The position numbers were made by a program, and so were the translations under genes. A model generated the notes under the pieces. It was not told where the DNA came from and made no database searches. It was given only the letters and a program-made list of their open reading frames with translations. Of a stretch of 64,000 nt of DNA, positions 16,116 to 23,059 are shown in pieces. How positions within the stretch are numbered: the stretch's first letter is position 1; each line of letters starts with the position of its first letter. Source of the DNA: Limosilactobacillus kribbianus (GTDB taxonomy: Bacteria > Bacillota > Bacilli > Lactobacillales > Lactobacillaceae); contig NZ_JAOVYZ010000004.1 in the NCBI RefSeq assembly GCF_026413145.1, positions 31,436 through 95,435 of the forward strand, given 5' to 3'.

Positions 16116-17288
16116 ATGAATAGACAATTTGATTTCTTAATGCCAAGCGTTAACTTCTTTGGCCCCGGTGTTATCGCCAAGATCGGTGACCGTGCCAAGA
16201 TGCTCAACATGCACAAGCCACTGATCGTTACCCAGGAAAGCTTGGAAAAGATTGAGAACGGTCCAGTCGTTCAAACCCGTCAATCACTGGAAAAGGCTGG
16301 CGTTGACTACGCTATCTTTAACGGTGTTGAACCTAACCCAAAGATTCGTAACATCAAGGCTGGTAAGAAGATGTACGAAGAAGAAAAGTGTGACTCCATC
16401 ATCACTGTCGGTGGGGGTTCCGCTCACGACTGTGGTAAGGGAATTGGGATCATTCTGACCAACGGTGATGACATCACCAAGCTGGCTGGGATCGAAACGC
16501 TGGACAAGCCACTGCCGCCTCTGATGGCCGTTAACACGACTGCCGGGACTGGTTCTGAACTGACCCGTCACGCCGTTATCACGAACGAAGAAGACCACCT
16601 CAAGTTCGTTGTTGTTTCTTGGCGGAACATTCCATTGGTATCCTTCAACGATCCAATGCTGATGCTCGGTGTTCCACAATCAGTTACTGCCGCTACTGGT
16701 TGTGATGCCTTCGTTCAGGCCATCGAACCATATGTTTCCGTTGACCACAACCCAATCACGGACAGTCAATGTAAGGAAGCTATCCAACTGATCCAAGAAG
16801 CTCTGCCAGAAGCTGTTGCCAATGGTCAGAACGTTGAAGCCCGGACCAAGATGGTTGAAGCCGAAATGCTTGCCGGCATGGCCTTCAACAACGCTAACCT
16901 GGGTTACGTTCACGCCATGGCTCACCAGCTGGGTGGTCAATACGACGCTCCTCACGGTGTCTGCTGTGCACTGCTGCTGACCACGGTTGAAGAGTACAAC
17001 CTGATCGCTTGCCCAGACCGGTTCGCTGAATTGGCTGAAATCATGGGCTACGACACGACTGGTCTGACGACGATGCAGGCTGCTCGCAAGTCCATCGAAG
17101 GCATGCGTGAAATGTGCAAGGCCGTTGGTATTCCAGCTTCTATCAAGGAAATTGGTGCTAAGCCAGAAGACTTCCCATTGATGGCTGAAAATGCCCTCAA
17201 GGATGGGAATGCCTTCTCCAACCCACGGAAGGGTACGAAGCAAGAAATCATCGACCTTTACCAAAAGGCATACGATGGTATTTACTAA
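16116..17288 (+). CDS. Iron-containing alcohol dehydrogenase, 1,3-propanediol dehydrogenase type
   Basis: A 390-residue group III (iron-type) alcohol dehydrogenase, closest by eye to the lactobacillar 1,3-propanediol:NAD oxidoreductase that reduces 3-hydroxypropionaldehyde and recycles NADH during glycerol co-metabolism. NAD-binding GGGSAHDCGKG is near residue 95 and TTAGTGSELTRHAV near 145. Metal-site segments are TGCDAFVQAIEPYVS, HAMAHQLGG and DAPHGVCC; the usual His in DA-LTH-AIE is Gln here. The start at 16116 follows AAGAGGAGG. Codon use (GGT, CCA, AAG) differs from neighbours and suggests very high expression. No pdu or dha genes are nearby. Confidence 0.9.
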   Translation: MNRQFDFLMPSVNFFGPGVIAKIGDRAKMLNMHKPLIVTQESLEKIENGPVVQTRQSLEKAGVDYAIFNGVEPNPKIRNIKAGKKMYEEEKCDSIITVGGGSAHDCGKGIGIILTNGDDITKLAGIETLDKPLPPLMAVNTTAGTGSELTRHAVITNEEDHLKFVVVSWRNIPLVSFNDPMLMLGVPQSVTAATGCDAFVQAIEPYVSVDHNPITDSQCKEAIQLIQEALPEAVANGQNVEARTKMVEAEMLAGMAFNNANLGYVHAMAHQLGGQYDAPHGVCCALLLTTVEEYNLIACPDRFAELAEIMGYDTTGLTTMQAARKSIEGMREMCKAVGIPASIKEIGAKPEDFPLMAENALKDGNAFSNPRKGTKQEIIDLYQKAYDGIY

Positions 17289-17309
17289 AATTAAATTAAG
17301 TGTGGGCAT

Positions 17310-17372
17310 GGCTAAGGCAGCTTAGCCAAAAGAACGGCCGGTCAAAATGAATCGCTCATTTTGACCGGCCGT
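17310..17372 (+). terminator. Tandem terminator hairpins after the iron alcohol dehydrogenase
   Basis: A short GGCTAAG/CTTAGCC stem (17310-17327) is followed by a 17-bp perfect stem (17334-17350 with 17356-17372) around ATCGC. The tail is only weakly T-rich. Confidence 0.7.
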
Positions 17373-17373
17373 T

Positions 17374-17382
17374 TGCTATAAT
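17374..17382 (+). promoter_or_regulatory. Extended -10 promoter of the methyltransferase gene
   Basis: TGC-TATAAT directly after the 17-bp hairpin, 35 bases before the GTG start. Confidence 0.6.
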
Positions 17383-17417
17383 TAGGATATTAAACTTTGC
17401 GAAAGAAGGAACTGCCT

Positions 17418-18380
17418 GTGGCCAAGTCCACCCGGAATAAGACGATTGATTTTTCACTAGACGAGGCACCGGCCGGGGTCTTGGAACAGCTTCGAACAAG
17501 CGCTGACGATTTGGGGACGCTTGCACTAGCTAGTGACCAGACAATTGTCGGAGACTCCTTTGTGGTCTTGCCTGAACTGCCGGAGCACTGCGCCAACCTG
17601 GCCCTGGTTGATCCGCCCTACAATCTTAACAAGCATTATGACGGGCTAACCTTCAAGAAGATGCATCCAACTAGCTATCAAGAATTTACCCAGCACTGGA
17701 TTAATTGTCTCCTGCCTAAATTGACGCCGAACGCCACCGTCTACGTCTTTGCCGATTGGGCAACCAGCATGACCCTGGCCCCAATCCTGGCGCAAAACTT
17801 TACGATCAAGAACCGGATCACCTGGCAGCGTGAGAAGGGACGGGGATCGAAGCGCAATTGGAAGAACGGGATGGAGGACATCTGGTACTTGGTCGTTGAC
17901 TCCAAGCATTATACTTTCAACGTCGATGCGGTTAAGCAACGACGTCAGGTGATTGCCCCCTACCGGGAAAATGGGAAGGCCAAGGACTGGCAGGAGACCG
18001 CCCAGGGCCGCTTTCGGGACACGATGCCGTCGAATTTTTGGGATGATATTTCGATCCCCTATTGGTCGATGCCGGAAAATACTGGCCACCCGACCCAGAA
18101 GCCGGAAAAGCTGCTTGCCAAGTTAATCCTGGCGAGCTCGAATCCCGGCGACCTGGTCCTTGATCCCTTCGCCGGGTCCGGTTCCAGTTTGGTAACCGCT
18201 AAGAAATTAGGTCGCCACTACCTCGGGGTTGAGCAGAGTAAACTTTATGCGGCCTGGGGAGCGTACCGACTCCTGCAGGCGGATAGCGATAAATTCATCC
18301 AGGGCTATACCGACGGCGTTTTCTGGGAACGCAACACCGGGAAGCTCCAGCGGCGGAAACGACGAGAACAAAGAAAATAA
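17418..18380 (+). CDS. Orphan DNA methyltransferase, beta class (N6-adenine or N4-cytosine)
   Basis: A 320-residue SAM-dependent DNA methyltransferase. The catalytic motif DPPYN (near residue 65) precedes the SAM-binding motif DPFAGSGSS near 250, with GHPTQKPEKLL just before it; this order defines the beta class. A basic region (REKGRGSKRNWKNGMEDIWYLV) follows the target-recognition area. The GTG at 17418 is preferred over a TTG at 17397 because of AAGAAGGA. No restriction endonuclease gene flanks it, so it looks like a solitary housekeeping or epigenetic methylase. Recognition sequence unknown. Confidence 0.88.
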   Translation: MAKSTRNKTIDFSLDEAPAGVLEQLRTSADDLGTLALASDQTIVGDSFVVLPELPEHCANLALVDPPYNLNKHYDGLTFKKMHPTSYQEFTQHWINCLLPKLTPNATVYVFADWATSMTLAPILAQNFTIKNRITWQREKGRGSKRNWKNGMEDIWYLVVDSKHYTFNVDAVKQRRQVIAPYRENGKAKDWQETAQGRFRDTMPSNFWDDISIPYWSMPENTGHPTQKPEKLLAKLILASSNPGDLVLDPFAGSGSSLVTAKKLGRHYLGVEQSKLYAAWGAYRLLQADSDKFIQGYTDGVFWERNTGKLQRRKRREQRK

Positions 18381-18424
18381 ATGGGACGAGCTACTGATCA
18401 TTCAGTACTCGTCCCATTTATTTA
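18378..18424. terminator. Bidirectional terminator between the methyltransferase and OsmC genes
   Basis: TAAATGGGACGAG pairs with CTCGTCCCATTTA around an inner ACTGA/TCAGT stem; A-rich on one side and T-rich on the other. Confidence 0.85.
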
Positions 18425-18847
18425 TTCTTTAACGAAACCATCCGCCACAAATTTGGTACCGAATGCTAGGGTGTTTTCAACTGGGCACTTGCGGGCCACG
18501 TCGGCGAGAAATTGTTTGATGTCCTCATCGGATTCGGAGCTACGCAAGTGCGGCTGGTAGCGGATCTCGGTGAACTTGTAGCGATTGTCGTCATCTGTCA
18601 CGTCCTCGCGTCCAAGATCGCCTTCGATGTCAACCCAGAAGGCCTGAAGATCGAAGTGCCGCTTGCGGGCGAGTTCCGTTGCCGTGATAGCCTGGCAGGC
18701 GCCGAACGAGGTCAGCAGGATCTCGACCGGATTCATCCCCGTGTTGGTACTGCCAGGCTCGTCGAAGGTGATCTCAAAGCCACGGGCGGTTCCGGAAACT
18801 TGCATTCCCGTGGTGGTCTTGGTGGCCTTTACTTTATAGGTACTCAT
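18422..18847 (-). CDS. OsmC-family peroxidase-like protein 1
   Basis: A 141-residue OsmC/Ohr-fold protein. These homodimers reduce organic hydroperoxides with a pair of cysteines. Both are present: Cys51 in TSFGACQA and Cys121 in RKCPVENT. The start follows GGGAGCG, and that ribosome site is the downstream arm of a possible hairpin (18853-18900) that could hide it. It is last of three tandem OsmC paralogues on this strand, 73 bases after the second. Confidence 0.92.
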   Translation of the reverse strand: MSTYKVKATKTTTGMQVSGTARGFEITFDEPGSTNTGMNPVEILLTSFGACQAITATELARKRHFDLQAFWVDIEGDLGREDVTDDDNRYKFTEIRYQPHLRSSESDEDIKQFLADVARKCPVENTLAFGTKFVADGFVKE

Positions 18848-18852
18848 AGAAA

Positions 18853-18900
18853 ACGCTCCCTTGTTTTTTCTTCAGTGTAGCTGAAGGGGCAGGGGAGCGT
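18853..18900 (-). promoter_or_regulatory. Hairpin that could sequester the ribosome site of OsmC-like gene 1
   Basis: On the minus strand ACGCTCCC (18893-18900) pairs with GGGAGCGT (18853-18860), with an inner CTTCAG/CTGAAG stem (18870-18886). GGGAG is the ribosome site of the following gene. There is no T run, so translational control is more likely than termination (inference). Confidence 0.45.
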
Positions 18901-18920
18901 CAATTTTAATGCCTAGGTGG

Positions 18921-19346
18921 CTATTCGGTTTTGATCTCTTGAAAAACCACCGGAACCTTATTAGCCAGGTTATCGCGAACTGGGCAGGTGTTTTCCATGA
19001 ATTCAACGAACTTCTTGGCTTCGGCCTTAGAGTTTGGTGTCCGGAAGTGAACCGTCATGTGAATGGCGTCCAGCCCCGGCCGTGAAGAATCTGCTTCCTT
19101 TTGTCCTTCGAGGGTGATGTAAGAGGAGCTGTAGTCGAAGTGCTGCTTGCGCTTGAAGGTCCCGGCAACGATTGATTCACAGGCGCCAAGGGAGGCCAAG
19201 ATTGCTTCCTCTGGCTTCATTCCCAGCTCGTAGCCGTTGTCACGATTCGTCAGATCAAAGTTGATCGTAAAGTCACGCACCTGGGCCTGGTAGATGTTTG
19301 GCGTGTCCGTGCTGGTGATCGTTGCTTGATATGTTGATATTGCCAT
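18921..19346 (-). CDS. OsmC-family peroxidase-like protein 2
   Basis: A 141-residue OsmC-fold protein with both redox cysteines: Cys56 in ASLGACES and Cys121 in NTCPVRDN. It differs enough from its neighbours that the triplication is old, not a recent tandem copy. The middle gene of the array, 20 bases after the third paralogue, so co-transcribed with it. The ribosome site (GGGGG) is modest. Confidence 0.92.
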   Translation of the reverse strand: MAISTYQATITSTDTPNIYQAQVRDFTINFDLTNRDNGYELGMKPEEAILASLGACESIVAGTFKRKQHFDYSSSYITLEGQKEADSSRPGLDAIHMTVHFRTPNSKAEAKKFVEFMENTCPVRDNLANKVPVVFQEIKTE

Positions 19347-19366
19347 AATTGATTAACCCCCGTTCG

Positions 19367-19804
19367 TTAATCCAAAACCACGCCGTCAACGACGATGTTA
19401 ATGCCGTTGGTCAGGTTGTCGAGAATTGGTGCCTCCTGCTTGACCGCTTCAACGAATTGCTGGCAATCGGCTTGGGAAGCAGCGGTCTTAAAAGTCATTG
19501 CCACACGAATTTCTTGGAAGCCGTTCCGGATGTCGGGATCGCCCATGAAGCCACGGGGATCCAAGTCACCTTCGAGCTTGATTGTCAGCTGATCGTAGTG
19601 GAAGCCCTTTTCCGGAGCCAGCTTGGCCGCGGTGGCCTCTAGGGATGCTCCCAGGGTGCTCAATTCGAGCTCGACCGGATTCATTCCGGTGTTAGCGCCA
19701 CCGCCATTCTTGGGTTCATCAATTGTGTAGTGGTTGCCGCGAGAGTGGGCATCGACCTGGAGCTTTGTTGCGGTCTTACGGGTAGTTGTCTGATATCTCT
19801 TCAT
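19367..19804 (-). CDS. OsmC-family paralogue 3, both redox cysteines missing
   Basis: A 145-residue OsmC-fold protein, first gene of the three-gene operon. The fold motifs are kept (ANTGMNPVELELSTLGA), but the first cysteine is Ser54 (LGASLE) and the second is Ala125 (QEAPILDN). The protein contains a Cys only at QADCQQF, away from the active site. It should therefore not work as a thiol peroxidase; a structural, binding or heterodimer role is possible. The frame is intact and composition is normal, so it is not a decaying gene. Confidence 0.9.
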   Translation of the reverse strand: MKRYQTTTRKTATKLQVDAHSRGNHYTIDEPKNGGGANTGMNPVELELSTLGASLEATAAKLAPEKGFHYDQLTIKLEGDLDPRGFMGDPDIRNGFQEIRVAMTFKTAASQADCQQFVEAVKQEAPILDNLTNGINIVVDGVVLD

Positions 19805-19831
19805 CGTATTATTTCCCCTTTATTTAGAACC

Positions 19832-19845
19832 TATAAGCGCTTACA
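19832..19845. promoter_or_regulatory. cre-like site in the OsmC/MarR divergent promoter region
   Basis: TATAAGCGCTTACA matches the CcpA cre consensus with one clear mismatch. It lies between the OsmC operon start and a TATAAT on the minus strand (about 19850-19856). The same gap holds the MarR-side -10 TATAAT (about 19909-19914, with TGG extension) and the palindrome TAGTTAACTA near 19880, a possible MarR operator. Confidence 0.5.
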
Positions 19846-19949
19846 CCATCATTATATGAAATCAGCCTTTAAAGTCGATAGTTAACTAACTAATTATTCT
19901 ACTGGGTGGTATAATCCTAAATAAGAGCAATCGCAGAAGGGAGGAGAAA

Positions 19950-20399
19950 ATGATGCAAAAGGTATTTGACCTTGAGACCTGCATCATGTGCATTACAAGC
20001 CAGAGCAGCCGGATGTTTGGCGATGCTCTGGACAAGGAGCTACAGAAGACCAATATCAACCGCAACATTTGGCTGGCGCTGTACTACATTGACCATCATG
20101 GATCAATCAATCAAAAGGCGCTGGCGGATCAGATCGGGATTACCGGGGCCAGCATGACCAAAATCATTCAGAAAATGACGGCGGAAGATTTGGTGACGGT
20201 TCGGCAGAGCAAGGAAGACAAACGTCAAAAGGACGTCAGCCTGACCGCGACGGGGCAAAAGCAGCTGATGGCGATCATTCCCCTGGTGCAGAAATTCCAG
20301 GCGGAGATGACCGCGGGAATTAGCCAGCAGGAGCTCGACACGGTTGCTACGGTCATGGCAAAGATGCGGCTGAATGCCCAAAAAATTCAGGAAAATTAA
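19950..20399 (+). CDS. MarR-family regulator with an N-terminal CxxC, divergent from the OsmC operon
   Basis: A 149-residue winged-helix dimeric repressor. The HTH is INQKALADQIGITGASMTKIIQKM and the wing holds SKEDKRQKDVSLT, typical of MarR. The N-terminal helix has two cysteines spaced CxxC (DLETCIMCITSQSSR, Cys11 and Cys14). OhrR-type peroxide sensors carry their reactive Cys at a matching place. Divergent orientation to three OsmC genes suggests it controls them in response to peroxide (inference). Tandem ATGs at 19950 and 19953; spacing from GGGAGGAG slightly favours the second. Confidence 0.9.
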   Translation: MMQKVFDLETCIMCITSQSSRMFGDALDKELQKTNINRNIWLALYYIDHHGSINQKALADQIGITGASMTKIIQKMTAEDLVTVRQSKEDKRQKDVSLTATGQKQLMAIIPLVQKFQAEMTAGISQQELDTVATVMAKMRLNAQKIQEN

Positions 20400-20442
20400 A
20401 ATAATCCGCAGAAGATTTGTCATTTCTGCGGATTATTTTTTA
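20400..20442. terminator. Bidirectional terminator between marR and the hydroxyacid dehydrogenase
   Basis: ATAATCCGCAGAA / TTCTGCGGATTAT stem with A and T runs on both sides. Confidence 0.85.
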
Positions 20443-20460
20443 TTGATTGCTAGTTAGTAA

Positions 20461-21453
20461 TTATTTCACCTCGTGTGGCGACTGTTTGCCGACCAGGACC
20501 AACAGGACGTCGTTGAGGGAGATGTCGACCATGTTCTTAACGGCCAGGTTGGTGAAGAAGGCGATGTGCGGGGTCAGGATGACGTTGTCCATGTCATGGA
20601 GCGCCTGAATCTGGGGCACGTCGGCCAAGCCGGTCTTGCTGCGGTCGGTTTGAATAACCGCCGTTTCACCCTCGAAGGTGTCCAGTGCAGCGGCCGCGAT
20701 AGTGCCGGCTTTCAGCGCCGCGATCAGGTCGGCTGTCTTAACGACTGGCCCCCGACTGGCGTTGACCAGGCCCGCCGTTGGCTTCATCAATTGAAAGTCA
20801 GCGGCCGTCATCAGCCCGATAGAGGTCGGGTTGAGGTCGACGTGGAGACTGATCACGTCAGCGCGCTTAAGCAGGTCCTTCTTGGTAGTGTATTCCACAA
20901 CTTCTTTCATCTCGTCCCGCGGCTTGGTGTCATAGCCAAGGACGGTCGCCCCAAGGTCCTTGAGCAGTCGTGCCAAGGTGCCACCGATCCGCCCGACCCC
21001 GATGATGCCGATTGTGGCGGTATGAATCTCGAGTGCCTGCTCGTCACTGAACCAGCGGAAGTCGCCCCGGGCAACCTGGGCGTCGAAGCGGTAGGACTTG
21101 CGCAGAAGCCGGAAGATCTGCATCAGGGCGTGCTCGGCAACGCTGCGGGGCGAGTAGGCGGGGACGTTGGTGACGGTTAGTCCATGTTCGTGGGCGGCTT
21201 CGATGTCGACCATGTCAAAGCCGGCGGTCCGGGTGGCAATCTGCTTGAGACCGTTGGCGGCCAGCTTGGCGTAGACGCTCGGGTCAACCTTGCTCCGTTG
21301 CTGGATCACCAGCCCATCGACGTCTGCGGTCAGGTCCACCGCGTCGTCGATCAGCTTGGGGGTGGTTTCAATCTCGATCCCGTGTTCCTTGGCAAATTCC
21401 TTAATCGCCGGTTGCTCATCGTCCCGGACGCTGGTCATTAAAATCTTGGTCAT
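20461..21453 (-). CDS. D-2-hydroxyacid dehydrogenase (D-lactate dehydrogenase family)
   Basis: A 330-residue NAD-dependent enzyme reducing 2-oxoacids to D-2-hydroxyacids. The NAD motif GVGRIGGTLARLLKDLG is near residue 152 and the ASRGPVV segment near 235 contains the substrate-binding Arg. The Glu/His pair lies in LDTFEGET and LTPHIAFFTN. This is the family of D-LDH and D-hydroxyisocaproate dehydrogenase. It starts six bases after the aminotransferase and its ribosome site is within that gene. Pairing with a transaminase suggests reduction of 2-oxoacids made from amino acids (for example phenylpyruvate to phenyllactate) rather than, or besides, pyruvate. Confidence 0.9.
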   Translation of the reverse strand: MTKILMTSVRDDEQPAIKEFAKEHGIEIETTPKLIDDAVDLTADVDGLVIQQRSKVDPSVYAKLAANGLKQIATRTAGFDMVDIEAAHEHGLTVTNVPAYSPRSVAEHALMQIFRLLRKSYRFDAQVARGDFRWFSDEQALEIHTATIGIIGVGRIGGTLARLLKDLGATVLGYDTKPRDEMKEVVEYTTKKDLLKRADVISLHVDLNPTSIGLMTAADFQLMKPTAGLVNASRGPVVKTADLIAALKAGTIAAAALDTFEGETAVIQTDRSKTGLADVPQIQALHDMDNVILTPHIAFFTNLAVKNMVDISLNDVLLVLVGKQSPHEVK

Positions 21454-21459
21454 GCTTAT

Positions 21460-22641
21460 TTACGCCTCCACAAAATTCTTGATTCGTTCAACCGCCGTCT
21501 TGATGTTGTCCAGACTAGTGGCGTAGCTGATCCGCAGGTGTCCCTGACCGCCGGCACCAAAGTAGGAACCGGGGATGACGGCCACTTTGCCTTCGTTGGC
21601 GAGGTCGGTCGCAAACTTGATGTCGTCCTTGCCGAACTTCTCCGGCAGTTTGGCGAAGACGTAGAAGGCCCCGTTTGGCGTGGTGATGGTGAAACCGAGC
21701 TTGCGCAGGGCGTCCACCAGGAAGTCCCGCCGCTCCTTGTAGGCGGCCTTCATCTTGAAGGTCGCTTCCTTGCCGGCTTCCGTGGCAAAGGCGGCCGTGG
21801 CGGCGGCCATGGCCGGATCGGAAGCGGCGGTCACCATCATCGCGTGGGTAGCGCTGACCGGGCCCATCAATTCCTTGGGGCCGGCGATGAAACCGATCCG
21901 GTAGCCGGTCATGGCGTGAGACTTGGAAGCCCCATTGAGGACTAGCGTCTGGTCGGGGATGAATTCGGCAATCGAGGTGTGGGTGCCGTCGTAGACCAGC
22001 TCGGAGTAGATTTCGTCGGCGATCACAACCAGGTCGGTGTCCTTGACGGTGTCGGCGAGTGCTTTAACCTGGTCACGGGTGTAGGTGACGCCGGTCGGGT
22101 TGGATGGGTAGTTGAGAACCAGGGCCTTGGCAGCTGGATGATCAGCGAGTGCCTGCTTGAGTCGCTCCGGAGTCAGGACGAAATCGTCCGCACTGGTGTC
22201 AATCTCGATGGCATTGCTGCCGAGCGGGGTGGTGATGGCGCTGTAGAGCGGGAAGGTCGGGGTGGCGACCAAGACATCGTCGCCGGGGTTGGTGACCGTT
22301 GCCAGGCTGGCGTAGATCCCCTCGGTGGCCCCGATTGTAACGGCGATTTCACTGTCAGGGTCGTAGTCCAAGTCGTAGCGGTCCTTCATGAAGTGGGCAA
22401 TCGCCTTCCGCAGTTCAACTGTTCCGTTGCCAGGTGCGTAATGAGAGTCGTTATCCTCAATGCTCTTAATGGCGGCCTCCTTCATGGGTTCGGGGACGTT
22501 GAAGTCGGGTTCACCGAGGGTCAGTTTGACGATTCCCGGAATAGTGCTGGCTTTGTAGTCAAATGCCCGGATGCCGACCGGCTTGAGGCGGGCAAAGTTC
22601 TTGTTAATGTTTTTCATAATCGCGGGTTTAGTAGTTGGCAT
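21460..22641 (-). CDS. PLP-dependent aminotransferase, class I/II (aromatic/PatA-like)
   Basis: A 393-residue fold-type I aminotransferase. The PLP lysine is Lys240 (NGASKSHAMTGYRIGF), with NYPSNPTGV (about 178) and ADEIYSELVYDG (about 208) as the other PLP-contact motifs, and the substrate-carboxylate Arg in HLRISYA. Similar lactobacillar enzymes are annotated PatA or AraT and act on aromatic or branched amino acids. The ATG at 22641 has a strong AAGGAGG. Upstream are an attenuator-like RNA fold and a leader peptide with Tyr, Tyr, Trp and Phe codons, which supports an aromatic substrate. Confidence 0.92.
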   Translation of the reverse strand: MPTTKPAIMKNINKNFARLKPVGIRAFDYKASTIPGIVKLTLGEPDFNVPEPMKEAAIKSIEDNDSHYAPGNGTVELRKAIAHFMKDRYDLDYDPDSEIAVTIGATEGIYASLATVTNPGDDVLVATPTFPLYSAITTPLGSNAIEIDTSADDFVLTPERLKQALADHPAAKALVLNYPSNPTGVTYTRDQVKALADTVKDTDLVVIADEIYSELVYDGTHTSIAEFIPDQTLVLNGASKSHAMTGYRIGFIAGPKELMGPVSATHAMMVTAASDPAMAAATAAFATEAGKEATFKMKAAYKERRDFLVDALRKLGFTITTPNGAFYVFAKLPEKFGKDDIKFATDLANEGKVAVIPGSYFGAGGQGHLRISYATSLDNIKTAVERIKNFVEA

Positions 22642-22656
22642 AAATTAATTCCTCCT

Positions 22657-22764
22657 TAAAAGACAAAGAGCCCGAACGCTGAATCGCTTCAGTATCCGGA
22701 CCCTTCATCAGATTGGAATGAGTATATAAAGAAGGCTTCCGGATACTTGGGGCTTACCCGGAAG
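22657..22764 (-). promoter_or_regulatory. Attenuator-like leader RNA before the aminotransferase operon
   Basis: On the minus strand three mutually exclusive stems can form. (1) 22758-22764 with 22736-22742 (CTTCCGG type). (2) Nine perfect pairs between 22738-22746 and 22692-22700 (GTATCCGGA/TCCGGATAC), extended by CCTTC/GAAGG. (3) A 32-base terminator hairpin, 22670-22701, followed by a T-rich tail (22657-22669). Stem 2 would block stem 3 and stem 1 would block stem 2, the logic of a ribosome-controlled attenuator. It is not a T-box: there is no TGGNACCGCG element. Confidence 0.7.
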
Positions 22765-22777
22765 GCACAATGATAGA

Positions 22778-22858
22778 TCACTGCTGGCTAGCGGATAAGG
22801 ACTTGCTAAACCAGTAGTCATACGCATGCTTCAGTTGGTGCAGTGCGTTCTCCATCAT
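22778..22858 (-). CDS. Leader peptide with clustered aromatic codons
   Basis: A 26-codon reading frame (25 from the second of two tandem ATGs) with a perfect AGGAGG at 22865-22870. The middle reads HAYDYWFSKS, so Tyr-Asp-Tyr-Trp-Phe are consecutive, and it ends SASQQ-stop. It precedes the alternative RNA stems of the aminotransferase operon. Codons for the aromatic run sit in one arm of a local hairpin (22805-22818 with 22780-22792). Ribosome position over these codons would report charged tRNA levels. Function is inferred; no homologue is claimed. Confidence 0.7.
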   Translation of the reverse strand: MMENALHQLKHAYDYWFSKSLSASQQ

Positions 22859-22891
22859 TGGCGACCTCCTTTGATTAACTGATTGGCTCTT

Positions 22892-22919
22892 ATTTTAATC
22901 GTTTTCTAATAAAAGTCAA
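22892..22919 (-). promoter_or_regulatory. Promoter of the leader peptide-aminotransferase operon
   Basis: Minus-strand TTGACT (22914-22919) and TAAAAT (22892-22897), spacer 16. Transcription would begin about 25 bases before the leader-peptide ATG, giving a leader of roughly 240 bases ahead of the aminotransferase. Confidence 0.75.
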
Positions 22920-23005
22920 CTATTAAATTAAAAAACACTGAGCAATCGTCAAAGGAGCCTGCCGAAAAAAGTCAAAAAATATTTCACTTTTTTGGTATAT
23001 TACAC

Positions 23006-23033
23006 TTGTATTATATCACTGATGTGGTATAAT
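23006..23033 (+). promoter_or_regulatory. Promoter upstream of the small HTH gene and clpL
   Basis: TTGTAT (23006-23011), 16-base spacer, TATAAT (23028-23033) with a TGG extension. I looked for CtsR (GGTCAAA repeats) and CIRCE sites; only isolated GTCAAA words occur (about 22947 and 22973), not a canonical box. Confidence 0.65.
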
Positions 23034-23059
23034 AATAACTGTAAAGGAAGTGAATAGCG

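Noticed and set aside
17334..17372. The 17-bp perfect hairpin as an insertion-sequence end
   Set aside because: There is no transposase, no target duplication and no second copy. It sits directly after a strongly expressed gene, as a terminator would.
20103..20170. The GITGAS sequence in the MarR protein as a flavinylation site
   Set aside because: It lies inside the HTH helix (IGITGASMTK) without the preceding Asp spacing, so it is part of the DNA-binding fold.
22657..22858. A T-box upstream of the aminotransferase
   Set aside because: There is no TGGNACCGCG element and no stem I or specifier layout. A leader peptide with aromatic codons is present instead.
22940..23005. A CtsR heat-shock operator before clpL
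   Set aside because: Only separated GTCAAA words are found, not the tandem GGTCAAA repeats of a CtsR box.
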